This document shows positions 1 to 6,513 of a DNA stretch of 10,625 nt, piece by piece. Positions within the stretch are counted from its first letter, which is position 1; the number at the start of each line of letters is the position of its first letter. The notes beneath the pieces were generated by a model. It saw only the letters and a list, made by a program, of their open reading frames with translations, did not search any database and was not told the origin of the DNA. The position numbers were made by a program, and so were the translations under genes. Source of the DNA: Flavobacteriaceae bacterium (GTDB lineage: Bacteria > Bacteroidota > Bacteroidia > Flavobacteriales > Flavobacteriaceae); the NCBI GenBank assembly GCA_947461915.1, contig CANHNG010000030.1, positions 1 through 10,625 on the forward strand. The letters are read 5' to 3'.

Positions 1-726
1 AGCTGGTTCATCTTTTTGTAAAGTATTATTAATATAATAATTCAACATTCCCTGATTAAAATCAATATCTAAAAAACCACAAACCTCGGTTAAAAATTGT
101 TTTGGATTTGTTACAACATCCTCATATCGAACTATTAAACCTCTATTGTCATCGAATGAATTTATAAAATCAATACTGTTATTGTTGTTATTTACCCATT
201 CTTTTGCAATGAAACCAATGTTATTTGAGAGTTTTGGTTTGTAAGGCGAATTCGTTACTAATTTTTTTATTTTAAGATAGGAACAAGCTACATCTCTACC
301 ATCTCTAACCACCAAAATATATTTAGCAGAGGGCCAAATTTCATTCAAATCTTTTAAATGATTGATATAATAATTGTTTTTATCTGCAATTATTATTGGT
401 TTTTTACCTTTTTGTTCGGCAAACATGACATATACTATTTCACCTAATTCAGCATAATTTTGGGGATTTTGTTGGCTTATGTTTTGCTTGAGTTTTTCAA
501 AATCAAGATTCCAATCTTCAATTTTTTTAGAAGATTTAATATCCTTTACAAACTCATTTATATTAACAGATGTATTATCAGAACCTTTCCAATCTTTATA
601 TTTAGCATACCACCAATGTAAAAAACCGCATTCAGGAGGTGAAATAATTTGAGGATGTGCATTAAGCATTAATCGAAATAAAGAAGTCCCAGATCGAGGA
701 TTCCCTAATATAAAAACCTTTTTCAT
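1..726 (-). CDS. Sulfotransferase family protein, C-terminus beyond window
   Basis: Reading the minus strand from ATG at 726-724 gives 242 codons without a stop up to the window edge, so the 3' end is missing. The N-terminus begins MKKVFILGNPRSGTSL; residues 6-16 are the P-loop-like 5'-phosphosulfate-binding loop of PAPS-dependent sulfotransferases. A second motif at about residues 135-150 (ILVVRDGRDVACSY, with Arg141 and Ser149) matches the 3'-phosphate-binding segment, and RYEDVVTNP at about 200-208 is another motif common in this superfamily. There is no signal peptide or membrane segment, so a cytosolic enzyme moving sulfate from PAPS to a sugar hydroxyl or amine is expected. The start ATG overlaps the stop of the aminotransferase gene (ATGA, 726-723), which fixes the start and suggests translational coupling. 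The PRSGTS loop differs from the QKCGTS loop of the other sulfotransferase, so the two belong to different subfamilies and probably modify different positions. The acceptor is unknown. Confidence 0.88.
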   Translation of the reverse strand, partial: MKKVFILGNPRSGTSLFRLMLNAHPQIISPPECGFLHWWYAKYKDWKGSDNTSVNINEFVKDIKSSKKIEDWNLDFEKLKQNISQQNPQNYAELGEIVYVMFAEQKGKKPIIIADKNNYYINHLKDLNEIWPSAKYILVVRDGRDVACSYLKIKKLVTNSPYKPKLSNNIGFIAKEWVNNNNNSIDFINSFDDNRGLIVRYEDVVTNPKQFLTEVCGFLDIDFNQGMLNYYINNTLQKDEPA

Positions 727-1802
727 ATACAAGAAGTTGAATTTATAATACTTGTAATTAATTCTAATTCTTTTAAATTTAAGTTAGTATATAGCGGCAA
801 ACATAGTATTCTTGAAGCAATAGTCTCAGAAAAGGGCATTTCAGCACTTTTAGTATATTCTATGGTATTTAAAGACGGATAAAAATACCTTCTTGGGAAA
901 ATTTGATTCTCATTAAGTTGCTTTTGCACCTTTACTAAAATTTGCTCTGTTTCAAACAAAATAGGATAATAACTATAATTCCACTTGGTATTATTTCTAA
1001 TTCTAAGTTTTTGAACTTTTGAAAAATTTAAATTTTCATCATAAAAACAAACTACTATTTTTCTTTCATTCAGTATTAGATCCATATATGGTAATACGGC
1101 TAATCCCATTGCAGCCTGCAACTCACTAATCTTACCATTAATACCTAGTCCATGAAAATCTAATGGACCATTATGTCCAAAATTATGACTGTAATATATT
1201 TTTTTTCTTAATTCTGCATCTTTACAAAAAATAGCCCCACCTTCTCCGGTGTGAAATAATTTAGTAGCATGAAAACTACAGGTACTTACATCTCCATATT
1301 CAAAAATGCTTTTTCCTTTGTATTGCACCCCAAAACAATGGGCAGCATCATAAATCACTTTAAGATTGTGTTTTTTGGCAATACTTTCAATCACTTCAAT
1401 ATTACAAGGATTACCAAAAACATGGGTTGCTAAGATACAAGTAGTTTTCAAAGTAATTGCTGCTTCAATTTTTGTTTCATCAATAGTTAAATATTCTGGA
1501 TGAATGTCAACAAAAACAGGTGTGCAGTTTTCCCAAACAATAGCTGCTGTAGTGGCCACATAACTAAAAGGTGTAGTGATAATTTCACCTCCTTTTCCTA
1601 ATAATTTTAAGGCAATTTGAATAGGAATGGTTCCATTATTCATAATGAGAATATTAGAAACAGAAAGATAGTTTTTAAGTTGCTCTTCTAACTCTATTAT
1701 TAATTCACCCCTATTAGTGAGCCATCTGTTTTTCCAGATTCTTTCGAGCTGTAATTGGTATTCTTCCAATGGAGGAAAAAACGTTTGGGTAACATTTATC
1801 AT
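723..1802 (-). CDS. DegT/DnrJ/EryC1/StrS-family PLP-dependent sugar aminotransferase
   Basis: This 359-residue protein has the usual length of nucleotide-sugar aminotransferases. Visible hallmarks are NNGTIPIQIAL (about 55-65, cofactor phosphate region), TTPFSYVAT (76-84), YDAAH with Asp152 (expected to contact the PLP ring nitrogen), and SFHATK with Lys181 as the predicted Schiff-base lysine, followed by GEGGAIFC. GINGKISELQAAMG (220-233) is the conserved loop after the active site. Family knowledge says these enzymes transfer an amino group from glutamate to a 3- or 4-keto NDP-sugar. Because rfbB in the same locus makes dTDP-4-keto-6-deoxyglucose, a VioA-like product (dTDP-4-amino-4,6-dideoxyglucose) is plausible; this is inference, and a 3-amino sugar or another NDP-sugar cannot be excluded. 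The gene is wedged between two sulfotransferase genes: its ATG shares one base with the upstream stop (TAATG, 1804-1800) and its TGA overlaps the downstream ATG. No N-acetyl- or formyltransferase partner is visible in the window. Confidence 0.9.
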   Translation of the reverse strand: MINVTQTFFPPLEEYQLQLERIWKNRWLTNRGELIIELEEQLKNYLSVSNILIMNNGTIPIQIALKLLGKGGEIITTPFSYVATTAAIVWENCTPVFVDIHPEYLTIDETKIEAAITLKTTCILATHVFGNPCNIEVIESIAKKHNLKVIYDAAHCFGVQYKGKSIFEYGDVSTCSFHATKLFHTGEGGAIFCKDAELRKKIYYSHNFGHNGPLDFHGLGINGKISELQAAMGLAVLPYMDLILNERKIVVCFYDENLNFSKVQKLRIRNNTKWNYSYYPILFETEQILVKVQKQLNENQIFPRRYFYPSLNTIEYTKSAEMPFSETIASRILCLPLYTNLNLKELELITSIINSTSCI

Positions 1803-2701
1803 TATTTAGACCAATTAATTTTTTTATTTATTAAAACAAATAATTTCTCGTTATGAGGTGCATAAAATGTTATTAATTTATCTCTAGTTTCTTGAACTAG
1901 TTTATCGTTATACTCCCTTATATGAGTATCATTCAATTTTTTACTTTGTAAGCCTTTATCTAGCTTCAAAAACTTCAATAAATCATTTAAAATTTGTGCC
2001 TTATTTACTTTAAACTCTTCTGCAAAAATGAAATAAAACTGACCTGGATCAAAAAGTTTGAAATAATATTCAATTTGATCAAAATAGATACCTCTGGATA
2101 GAATTCCTGGAAATTTGGACGAATCAGTCGAAAAATCATCTAATTCGTCTTGAACCATCTCTTCAAAAGTAGGGAATTTTTCTAAGTGGATTAATGACCT
2201 AAATTTACTCTCTCTATCTTTTGAAGACCCTTTAACATGGGTATTAAAAAGTTTAATTTTTTCATTATCGTTTAAAAGATTCATTTGCCGATACATATTC
2301 CAAGCAGAAAAAGCTCTATCGACTGGATTACGCATCATTACAACAAATTTTGCATTAGGATTATACTTGTATATTCTATCCGCCACTTCTTTATGTGCTA
2401 AATAAGATGGTGAAGCATCTAAAAAATAGCTATTTTTTGGCAATGTATTATATATGGATAATTTAGGATACATATTGTGATATGAATTTATTCCTTTTTT
2501 AAACAAATCTTCATGGCTAAAAAAATTTTTTTCCTTAATTTCTCCCCCGAAAATATTTTTATGCTTAACTAAATTATCAAAAAGAGTAGAAGTACCACAT
2601 TTTTGAGCCCCAATGATAAAAAGATTGGCTTTTTGTATAACTTTCTTTTTATGGATAATTTTTACCAAAAGGGGTTTTATTTTTTTTATATAACGTTTCA
2701 T
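1802..2701 (-). CDS. PAPS-dependent sulfotransferase, heparan-sulfate-sulfotransferase-like motifs
   Basis: The protein has 299 residues. After a lysine-rich N-terminus (about 1-25) comes FIIGAQKCGTSTL (28-40), the 5'-phosphosulfate-binding loop. IKEKNFF (55-61) resembles the K-E-x-x-F-F segment that carries the catalytic Glu in animal heparan sulfate N- and 3-O-sulfotransferases, which makes Glu57 the candidate base. LDASPSYL (94-101) and VVMMRNPVDRAFSAW (120-134, with Arg124 and Ser132 as predicted 3'-phosphate ligands) complete the core. No signal peptide or anchor is visible, so it probably acts in the cytosol on a lipid-linked saccharide or sugar precursor. The ATG overlaps the cysC stop (ATGA, 2701-2698), linking it directly to PAPS synthesis. 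The DNA is AT-rich: only 14 of 60 bases at 2221-2280 are G or C, against 26 of 60 at 7081-7140 in rfbB. This fits an acceptor-specific accessory gene. The sulfotransferase call is firm; the acceptor is not known. Confidence 0.92.
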   Translation of the reverse strand: MKRYIKKIKPLLVKIIHKKKVIQKANLFIIGAQKCGTSTLFDNLVKHKNIFGGEIKEKNFFSHEDLFKKGINSYHNMYPKLSIYNTLPKNSYFLDASPSYLAHKEVADRIYKYNPNAKFVVMMRNPVDRAFSAWNMYRQMNLLNDNEKIKLFNTHVKGSSKDRESKFRSLIHLEKFPTFEEMVQDELDDFSTDSSKFPGILSRGIYFDQIEYYFKLFDPGQFYFIFAEEFKVNKAQILNDLLKFLKLDKGLQSKKLNDTHIREYNDKLVQETRDKLITFYAPHNEKLFVLINKKINWSK

Positions 2702-3288
2702 AATTCAAATTTCTCTTTTACAAAAAACATTATTTTTTGCACCGCTTCATCTTCGGTTTCAAATTCTGTTTTTATAATTATGTCTGGATTTAAAGGATTT
2801 TCATAGGGTGAATCTATACCTGTAAAATTTTTAATTTGACCAGCTCTTGCTTTTTTATACAAGCCTTTTACATCCCTACGCTCGCATTCTTCGAGTGAAG
2901 TATCTACAAATATTTCTATAAAATCTTCATTTCCTACAATATCCCTCACTAATTTTCTATCTATCTCCAATGGAGAAACAAAAGAAGCTATGGTTACTAT
3001 ACCCGCATCTACAAAGATTTTGGCAATTTCTCCAATACGTCTTAAATTTTCTTGTCTATCTTCTGCCGTGAAACTAAGTCCTTTATTAATTCCACCTCGA
3101 ATATTGTCGCCATCTAAAGTATAGGTTTGAAAATAATTTTGATGCAAGGCTTCTTCAAGCTTGTTGGCAATAGTAGATTTTCCTGATCCTGAAAGGCCTG
3201 TAAACCAAAATACAAAAGAAGAATGATTATTTCTTTTGTTTCGCATCTCCCTTGTGATTGAAAAATACTCTTCAAAAATATTACTCAT
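2698..3288 (-). CDS. cysC: Adenylyl-sulfate (APS) kinase CysC
   Basis: CysC phosphorylates adenosine 5'-phosphosulfate at the 3' position with ATP to make PAPS, the sulfate donor for the sulfotransferases encoded next to it. The 196-residue length fits stand-alone bacterial APS kinases. Visible motifs are the Walker A loop FTGLSGSGKST (29-39), the APS-binding segment DGDNIRGGIN (59-68) followed by DRQENLRR (77-84), the mobile region around SFVSP (102-106), EIFVDTSLEECERRD (125-139), and FTGIDSPYE (155-163), which is typical of the family lid. It is not fused to ATP sulfurylase, and no cysD/cysN is in the window, so APS must come from elsewhere in the genome. The ATG overlaps the stop of the DUF2061 gene (3288-3285) and its stop overlaps the sulfotransferase ATG. 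This placement indicates PAPS made for polysaccharide sulfation rather than only for cysteine synthesis. Confidence 0.96.
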   Translation of the reverse strand: MSNIFEEYFSITREMRNKRNNHSSFVFWFTGLSGSGKSTIANKLEEALHQNYFQTYTLDGDNIRGGINKGLSFTAEDRQENLRRIGEIAKIFVDAGIVTIASFVSPLEIDRKLVRDIVGNEDFIEIFVDTSLEECERRDVKGLYKKARAGQIKNFTGIDSPYENPLNPDIIIKTEFETEDEAVQKIMFFVKEKFEL

Positions 3289-3719
3289 ATATTTATTTTT
3301 TCAGCTCTTGATAAACCAAATCTTGATTTATACCAAACTCGTTCGTGTAAATAATATAAAATGATTTTTGTGACCACCTCAAAACTAGCAACTTTAAAGC
3401 CAATCAAGGGATTTCCAGAAATTAACCATGCCAAAAACATAGTGTCTAATGACCCAAAAAATCGCCAAGAAATGGATTTGGCCAAATGTCGTTTGTGACT
3501 CTCCAAAAATCTGCCGTCTTTAGATAAATTTAAACTAAACCATACTCTCTCGTGAAAATAATATAAAATCAATTTTGTCAACACCTCAGAAATACCCACT
3601 TTAAAACCAATCATTGGGTCACCAGAAATTAGCCAGGTTAAAAACATGGTATCAATGGTTCCCACTATTCTCCAAGTGATTGCTTTGACGGTATGTCTTT
3701 TACGAGAGTTATCTTTCAT
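3285..3719 (-). CDS. Duplicated DUF2061 small membrane protein in the PAPS operon
   Basis: The 144-residue protein consists of two copies of a DUF2061 unit, residues 7-60 and 76-129, identical at 37 of 54 aligned positions. Each unit starts with a basic KRH motif, then S/T-W-R, a hydrophobic stretch containing DTMFL-x-WLISG, an IGFKV segment, a second hydrophobic stretch (LILYY or IILYY) and ends in HERVW. Two short membrane segments per unit are likely, giving about four in total with positively charged ends. It has no signal peptide and no recognised catalytic motif. The function of DUF2061 is not established to my knowledge. Its gene overlaps cysQ by 11 bp upstream and cysC by 4 bp downstream, so it sits inside the PAPS-making and PAP-removing set. 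A role in membrane handling of sulfate, or in placing PAPS enzymes at the membrane, is only a hypothesis. Confidence 0.88.
   Translation of the reverse strand: MKDNSRKRHTVKAITWRIVGTIDTMFLTWLISGDPMIGFKVGISEVLTKLILYYFHERVWFSLNLSKDGRFLESHKRHLAKSISWRFFGSLDTMFLAWLISGNPLIGFKVASFEVVTKIILYYLHERVWYKSRFGLSRAEKINI
3333..3701 (-). repeat. Intragenic tandem duplication of the DUF2061 unit
   Basis: Codons 7-60 (3701-3540) and 76-129 (3494-3333) encode two versions of the same 54-residue unit with a 69-codon period (207 bp). They are joined by a short hydrophilic linker (about residues 61-75). The copies keep W-R, D-T-M-F-L, W-L-I-S-G, I-G-F-K-V and H-E-R-V-W but differ at 17 positions, mostly conservative, so the duplication is old and not a recent DNA repeat. 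Confidence 0.85.
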
Positions 3720-4506
3720 TTGAAACTAAAAAATAAGAATTTAGTAAATTTTCTTTGTTGTATTGCATTTCCAAATTGGTACTATTATCTATAACCTTAA
3801 GACCCGTAGCCATGCAAATTGCCTGTCCAGCTGCAGTGTCCCATTCCATTGTGGGTGCAAATCTTGGATAAACATCGGCATTTCCCTCCGCAACCAAGCA
3901 AAATTTCAAGGAACTCCCTTTAGAAACCATTTCAATTTCCTTTTGGCTTTTTTGTCTCAGATTTTCAACAAAATCTAATGTCTCCTGATTCATGTGAGAC
4001 CTACTCCCAACTACTCTTATTGTATTTAAGTTTTGTTGAGGCTGGATTTCTGATGCATTTTCCAATAGATCTGAAATAGTATAACTAGCATGTTTTATAT
4101 CTATTCGAAAGGCTTTTTGTCGAGACACATCTCCAAAATAAAGCAGGCCGGTTGCTGGAACATAAATAACCCCAAATTCAGGTAGGCCCTTTTTAACCAA
4201 TGCTATATTTACTGTAAATTCACCGTTTTTTTTAATAAATTCCTTAGTTCCATCTAAAGGATCCACTATCCAACAAGAAGTCCATTCTTTTCGTATTGTA
4301 TAGGATATTTGCTTATTTTCTTCACTAATTATGGGGATATTTGTCTTTTTAAGATAGTCCATAATTATAGTATTGGCAGCAGTATCTGCCTCGGTCAAGG
4401 GGGAATTGTCATTTTTGAAATCGATTTGAAAATCTTTTTCGTATATCTCCATAATCACTTTTCCTGCAGCAATAGAAGCTTCAATAGCGATGATGTAGTT
4501 CTCCAT
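3709..4506 (-). CDS. cysQ: 3'(2'),5'-bisphosphate nucleotidase CysQ
   Basis: CysQ is a Mg-dependent phosphatase of the inositol monophosphatase superfamily. It converts PAP, the product left after each sulfotransferase reaction, to AMP, and can also act on PAPS. The 265-residue length is normal. Motifs seen are SPLTEAD (35-41), SEE (61-63), WIVDPLDGTKEF (79-90, metal ligands Asp82 and Asp85), GSSLKFCLVAEG (197-208) and the C-terminal EWDTAAGQAI (221-230) with the remaining metal-binding Asp. The protein is predicted to be cytosolic. It lies 51 bp after the WbpO-like dehydrogenase gene, and its last 11 bp overlap the start of the DUF2061 gene. Beside cysC and two sulfotransferases it most likely prevents PAP build-up during polysaccharide sulfation. 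An inositol phosphatase role is less likely given the context and the close match to CysQ motifs. Confidence 0.95.
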   Translation of the reverse strand: MENYIIAIEASIAAGKVIMEIYEKDFQIDFKNDNSPLTEADTAANTIIMDYLKKTNIPIISEENKQISYTIRKEWTSCWIVDPLDGTKEFIKKNGEFTVNIALVKKGLPEFGVIYVPATGLLYFGDVSRQKAFRIDIKHASYTISDLLENASEIQPQQNLNTIRVVGSRSHMNQETLDFVENLRQKSQKEIEMVSKGSSLKFCLVAEGNADVYPRFAPTMEWDTAAGQAICMATGLKVIDNSTNLEMQYNKENLLNSYFLVSNER

Positions 4507-4557
4507 ATTTCTTTTAAACTTATTTTATTGTCTTTGCCATTACTTTTTAAAATCCTA

Positions 4558-5841
4558 TTACAATCTCCCGTCTACCTCTTTGCCCAAAACCCCTTTCACA
4601 TCATACAATAAACTATTGGAGTTTTGCAATTGGGTTAAATCCAAGTCCAAAAATTCTTGGTGTGCCACACCCAAAACGAGTGCGTCAAATTTTTGATGGG
4701 GTAAGTCCGTGGTTGTTGTCAAATGATATTCGTTTTGAACATCTTCAGGATTAGCCCATGGATCATAAATACTTACTATTATACCATAATCGGTTAATGC
4801 GGTGATTACATCCACAATTTTAGTGTTGCGCACATCGGGACAGTTTTCCTTGAAGGTAATACCCAACATCAAAAGCTTAGCACCATTCACCACAATCCCT
4901 TTTTTAATCATCAGTTTTACCACCTGTGAAGCTACATATTCTCCCATACTATCATTCAACCGTCTTCCAGCCAAAATGATTTCGGGATGATACCCAAATT
5001 CCTGGGCACGTTGTGCCAAATAATAGGGATCAACCCCGATACAATGGCCACCAACCAATCCAGGCTTGAAAGGCAAAAAATTCCATTTGGTTCCTGCTGC
5101 TTCCAAAACAGCATGCGTATCAATGTTCATTAAATTGAATATTTTCGCCAATTCATTGACAAAAGCAATGTTGATGTCGCGCTGTGAATTCTCAATTACC
5201 TTGGCCGCTTCCGCCACTTTGATTGTGGGTGCGAGATACGTGCCTGCAGTGATTACCGTCTGATATAATTCGTTTACTTTTTGACCAATTTCAGGAGTAG
5301 AACCTGAAGTTACTTTTAATATTTTTTCAACGGTGTGTTCTTTGTCCCCTGGATTGATTCGTTCTGGCGAATAGCCCGCAAAAAAATCAACATTAAATCG
5401 CAATCCCGAAATTTTTTCCAATACTGGCACACATTCCTCCTCAGTAACTCCTGGATAAACTGTCGATTCATAAATAACAATATCACCTTTTTTCAATACT
5501 TTGCCAACGGTTTCACTTGACTTGTACAAAGGCGTCAAATCAGGTCGGTTGTTTTTGTCCACGGGGGTAGGAACTGTGATGATATAATAATTACAATCGG
5601 CTATGTCATCCAAAGCAGTTGTACAATATAAACCAATGGAAGTGTCTGATTTTTTGAGTAAGACTTTTTGTAGGGCTTCGTCATCTATTTCTAGTGTCGT
5701 GTCGATGCCTGATTGAAGTGAAGTTACTCTAGCCTGATTGATGTCAAATCCTACGACAGCATGTTTAGTGGCAAATAATCGTGCCAGAGGCAAGCCAACG
5801 TAACCCAAACCAATAACTGCAATTTTTATGTTTGTTTCCAT
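4558..5841 (-). CDS. wbpO: UDP-N-acetylhexosamine 6-dehydrogenase, WbpO/TviB type
   Basis: The 427-residue protein is an NAD-dependent nucleotide-sugar dehydrogenase with the length of WbpO and TviB. The N-terminal Rossmann motif is GLGYVGLPLA (11-20), followed by TVPTPVD (89-95), YSPERINPGD (157-166), the linker-helix AAKVIENSQRD (212-222, conserved Lys214) and the catalytic loop GGHCIGVDPYY (264-274, nucleophile Cys267). A C-terminal domain with GITFKENCPDVRNTK follows. The family oxidises C6 of UDP-GlcNAc (TviB) or UDP-GalNAc (WbpO) to the uronic acid in two steps. The WbpP/TviC-like epimerase upstream would interconvert the GlcNAc and GalNAc forms, so UDP-GalNAcA is a likely product, but the two substrates cannot be told apart here. 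UDP-ManNAc dehydrogenase (WecC) is less likely. It is the first gene after the 661-bp gap and may begin a separate transcript. There is no clear Shine-Dalgarno sequence. Confidence 0.9.
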   Translation of the reverse strand: METNIKIAVIGLGYVGLPLARLFATKHAVVGFDINQARVTSLQSGIDTTLEIDDEALQKVLLKKSDTSIGLYCTTALDDIADCNYYIITVPTPVDKNNRPDLTPLYKSSETVGKVLKKGDIVIYESTVYPGVTEEECVPVLEKISGLRFNVDFFAGYSPERINPGDKEHTVEKILKVTSGSTPEIGQKVNELYQTVITAGTYLAPTIKVAEAAKVIENSQRDINIAFVNELAKIFNLMNIDTHAVLEAAGTKWNFLPFKPGLVGGHCIGVDPYYLAQRAQEFGYHPEIILAGRRLNDSMGEYVASQVVKLMIKKGIVVNGAKLLMLGITFKENCPDVRNTKIVDVITALTDYGIIVSIYDPWANPEDVQNEYHLTTTTDLPHQKFDALVLGVAHQEFLDLDLTQLQNSNSLLYDVKGVLGKEVDGRL

Positions 5842-5895
5842 TTAGTATCAACTAATTTTTACTTTTTACTAAAGTCTTTTCATAGCTTCGCTTCT

Positions 5896-5916
5896 CCAAC
5901 TCACATTGCGAATTGG
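5896..5916 (-). promoter_or_regulatory. Possible hairpin in the leader of the WbpO-like gene
   Basis: On the minus strand the 21 bases starting with CCAATTCGC can fold into a nine-pair stem (seven Watson-Crick and two G-U pairs) with a three-base loop. It lies 55 bp upstream of the start codon, in a GC-richer island within very AT-rich DNA. Just downstream, AGC and GCT arms can form a smaller second hairpin. It could be a leader structure or pause site for antitermination, but no function is shown by the sequence. Confidence 0.25.
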
Positions 5917-6419
5917 AAAATAGCATAATCTGGCGCGTAAATATAACCACAAAATGTTTATTTATTTGCATTAATATTTCGTTAACATCTTATTATAATT
6001 TAAATTTTAACAAAAAAAGCCTAACGTAAATAAAACCAATAGTTTATGGTTTTCCGTATTTCAACTATTATTTCTAACTTTTAAAAACAATTAATTTATT
6101 AAATTCCAAATGCATAGTGACATATCCGAATATAAATAATAACAATCCGGATTACCGTAATATTAAAAAATTAAAAAAAATAATTGATTTACCTCAAAGT
6201 AATACAGCAGAAGAAAGACTAATCTTTTAGGGAATATGATTTGAAAACTAAATTGAAAATGGAGTTTAAATAAAATATAAAAAAACTGTTTAAATATTTG
6301 CCATGGTAAATTATTTAAATCTGTTAAATTCGTCGCTAAAATTTCATCCAAACATTTTTAACTTTACGAAAATGTTAAGATGATTTTTCTGTTTTTTTAA
6401 AAAATTTTAGCTTTTTTCC

Positions 6420-6457
6420 ATAGCCTTCTATAATATTTTTACCAGGCGTAAGGCTAT
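6420..6457. repeat. Inverted repeat downstream of rfbB
   Basis: The arms ATAGCCTT (6420-6427) and AAGGCTAT (6450-6457) are perfect 8-bp inverted copies around a 22-bp spacer. No U-tract follows on the minus-strand transcript, where the next bases are GGAAAAAAG, so it is not a standard Rho-independent terminator. It may be an mRNA 3'-end structure or a protein-binding site. Confidence 0.4.
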
Positions 6458-6475
6458 AAAAAATAGCGTTTTATG

Positions 6476-6513
6476 ATAAAAATACGTGTTTTATATCCAT
6501 TATTAAACGTATT
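6476..6513 (-). terminator. Weak terminator-like hairpin at the end of rfbB
   Basis: In the minus-strand transcript the last rfbB codons form the arm AATACGT (6513-6507). The complementary arm ACGTATT (6487-6481) follows after a 19-base loop that contains the TAA stop, and the transcript then continues TTTATC. The 7-bp stem is AT-rich and the loop is long, so it would be weak or conditional. It is suitably placed to end transcripts of the first block before the long gap. Confidence 0.33.

Larger units (their letters stand above)
5842..6502. other. 661-bp AT-rich intergenic region without a credible gene
   Basis: This is the only long non-coding stretch in the window, lying between rfbB and the WbpO-like gene. 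It is very AT-rich: 10 of 60 bases at 5941-6000 and 9 of 60 at 6241-6300 are G or C. A 62-codon minus-strand frame at 6351-6163 has low-complexity Phe/Leu/Ile composition and no family resemblance, so I do not call it a gene. No exact Bacteroidota -7 element (TAnnTTTG) was found on the minus strand. The nearest is a 7-of-8 match at 5945-5938, without a convincing -33 TTG upstream. The region holds a terminator-like hairpin at the rfbB end, an inverted repeat at 6420-6457, a perfect 10-bp palindrome (AATCCGGATT) at 6144-6153 and a leader-type hairpin at 5896-5916. It probably contains a promoter and leader for the downstream sulfation block, though this is inference. Confidence 0.6.

Noticed and set aside
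4309..4611. A 100-codon plus-strand open frame opposite the start of cysQ
   Set aside because: It runs antisense across cysQ and into the end of the upstream dehydrogenase gene, with no recognisable protein features.
5938..5945. A -7 promoter element for the WbpO-like gene on the minus strand
   Set aside because: It matches TAnnTTTG at 7 of 8 positions, but no TTG lies at the expected distance upstream. In such AT-rich DNA this match is weak, so it is mentioned only in the gap description.
6163..6351. A 62-codon minus-strand open frame in the long gap
   Set aside because: It lies in extremely AT-rich DNA, has a Phe/Leu/Ile-rich low-complexity translation, no recognisable domain and no supporting ribosome binding site. 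Chance is the simpler explanation.
6420..6457. The ATAGCCTT/AAGGCTAT inverted repeat as a Rho-independent terminator
   Set aside because: No T-tract follows the stem on the minus strand and the spacer is 22 bp, so it is listed only as an inverted repeat.
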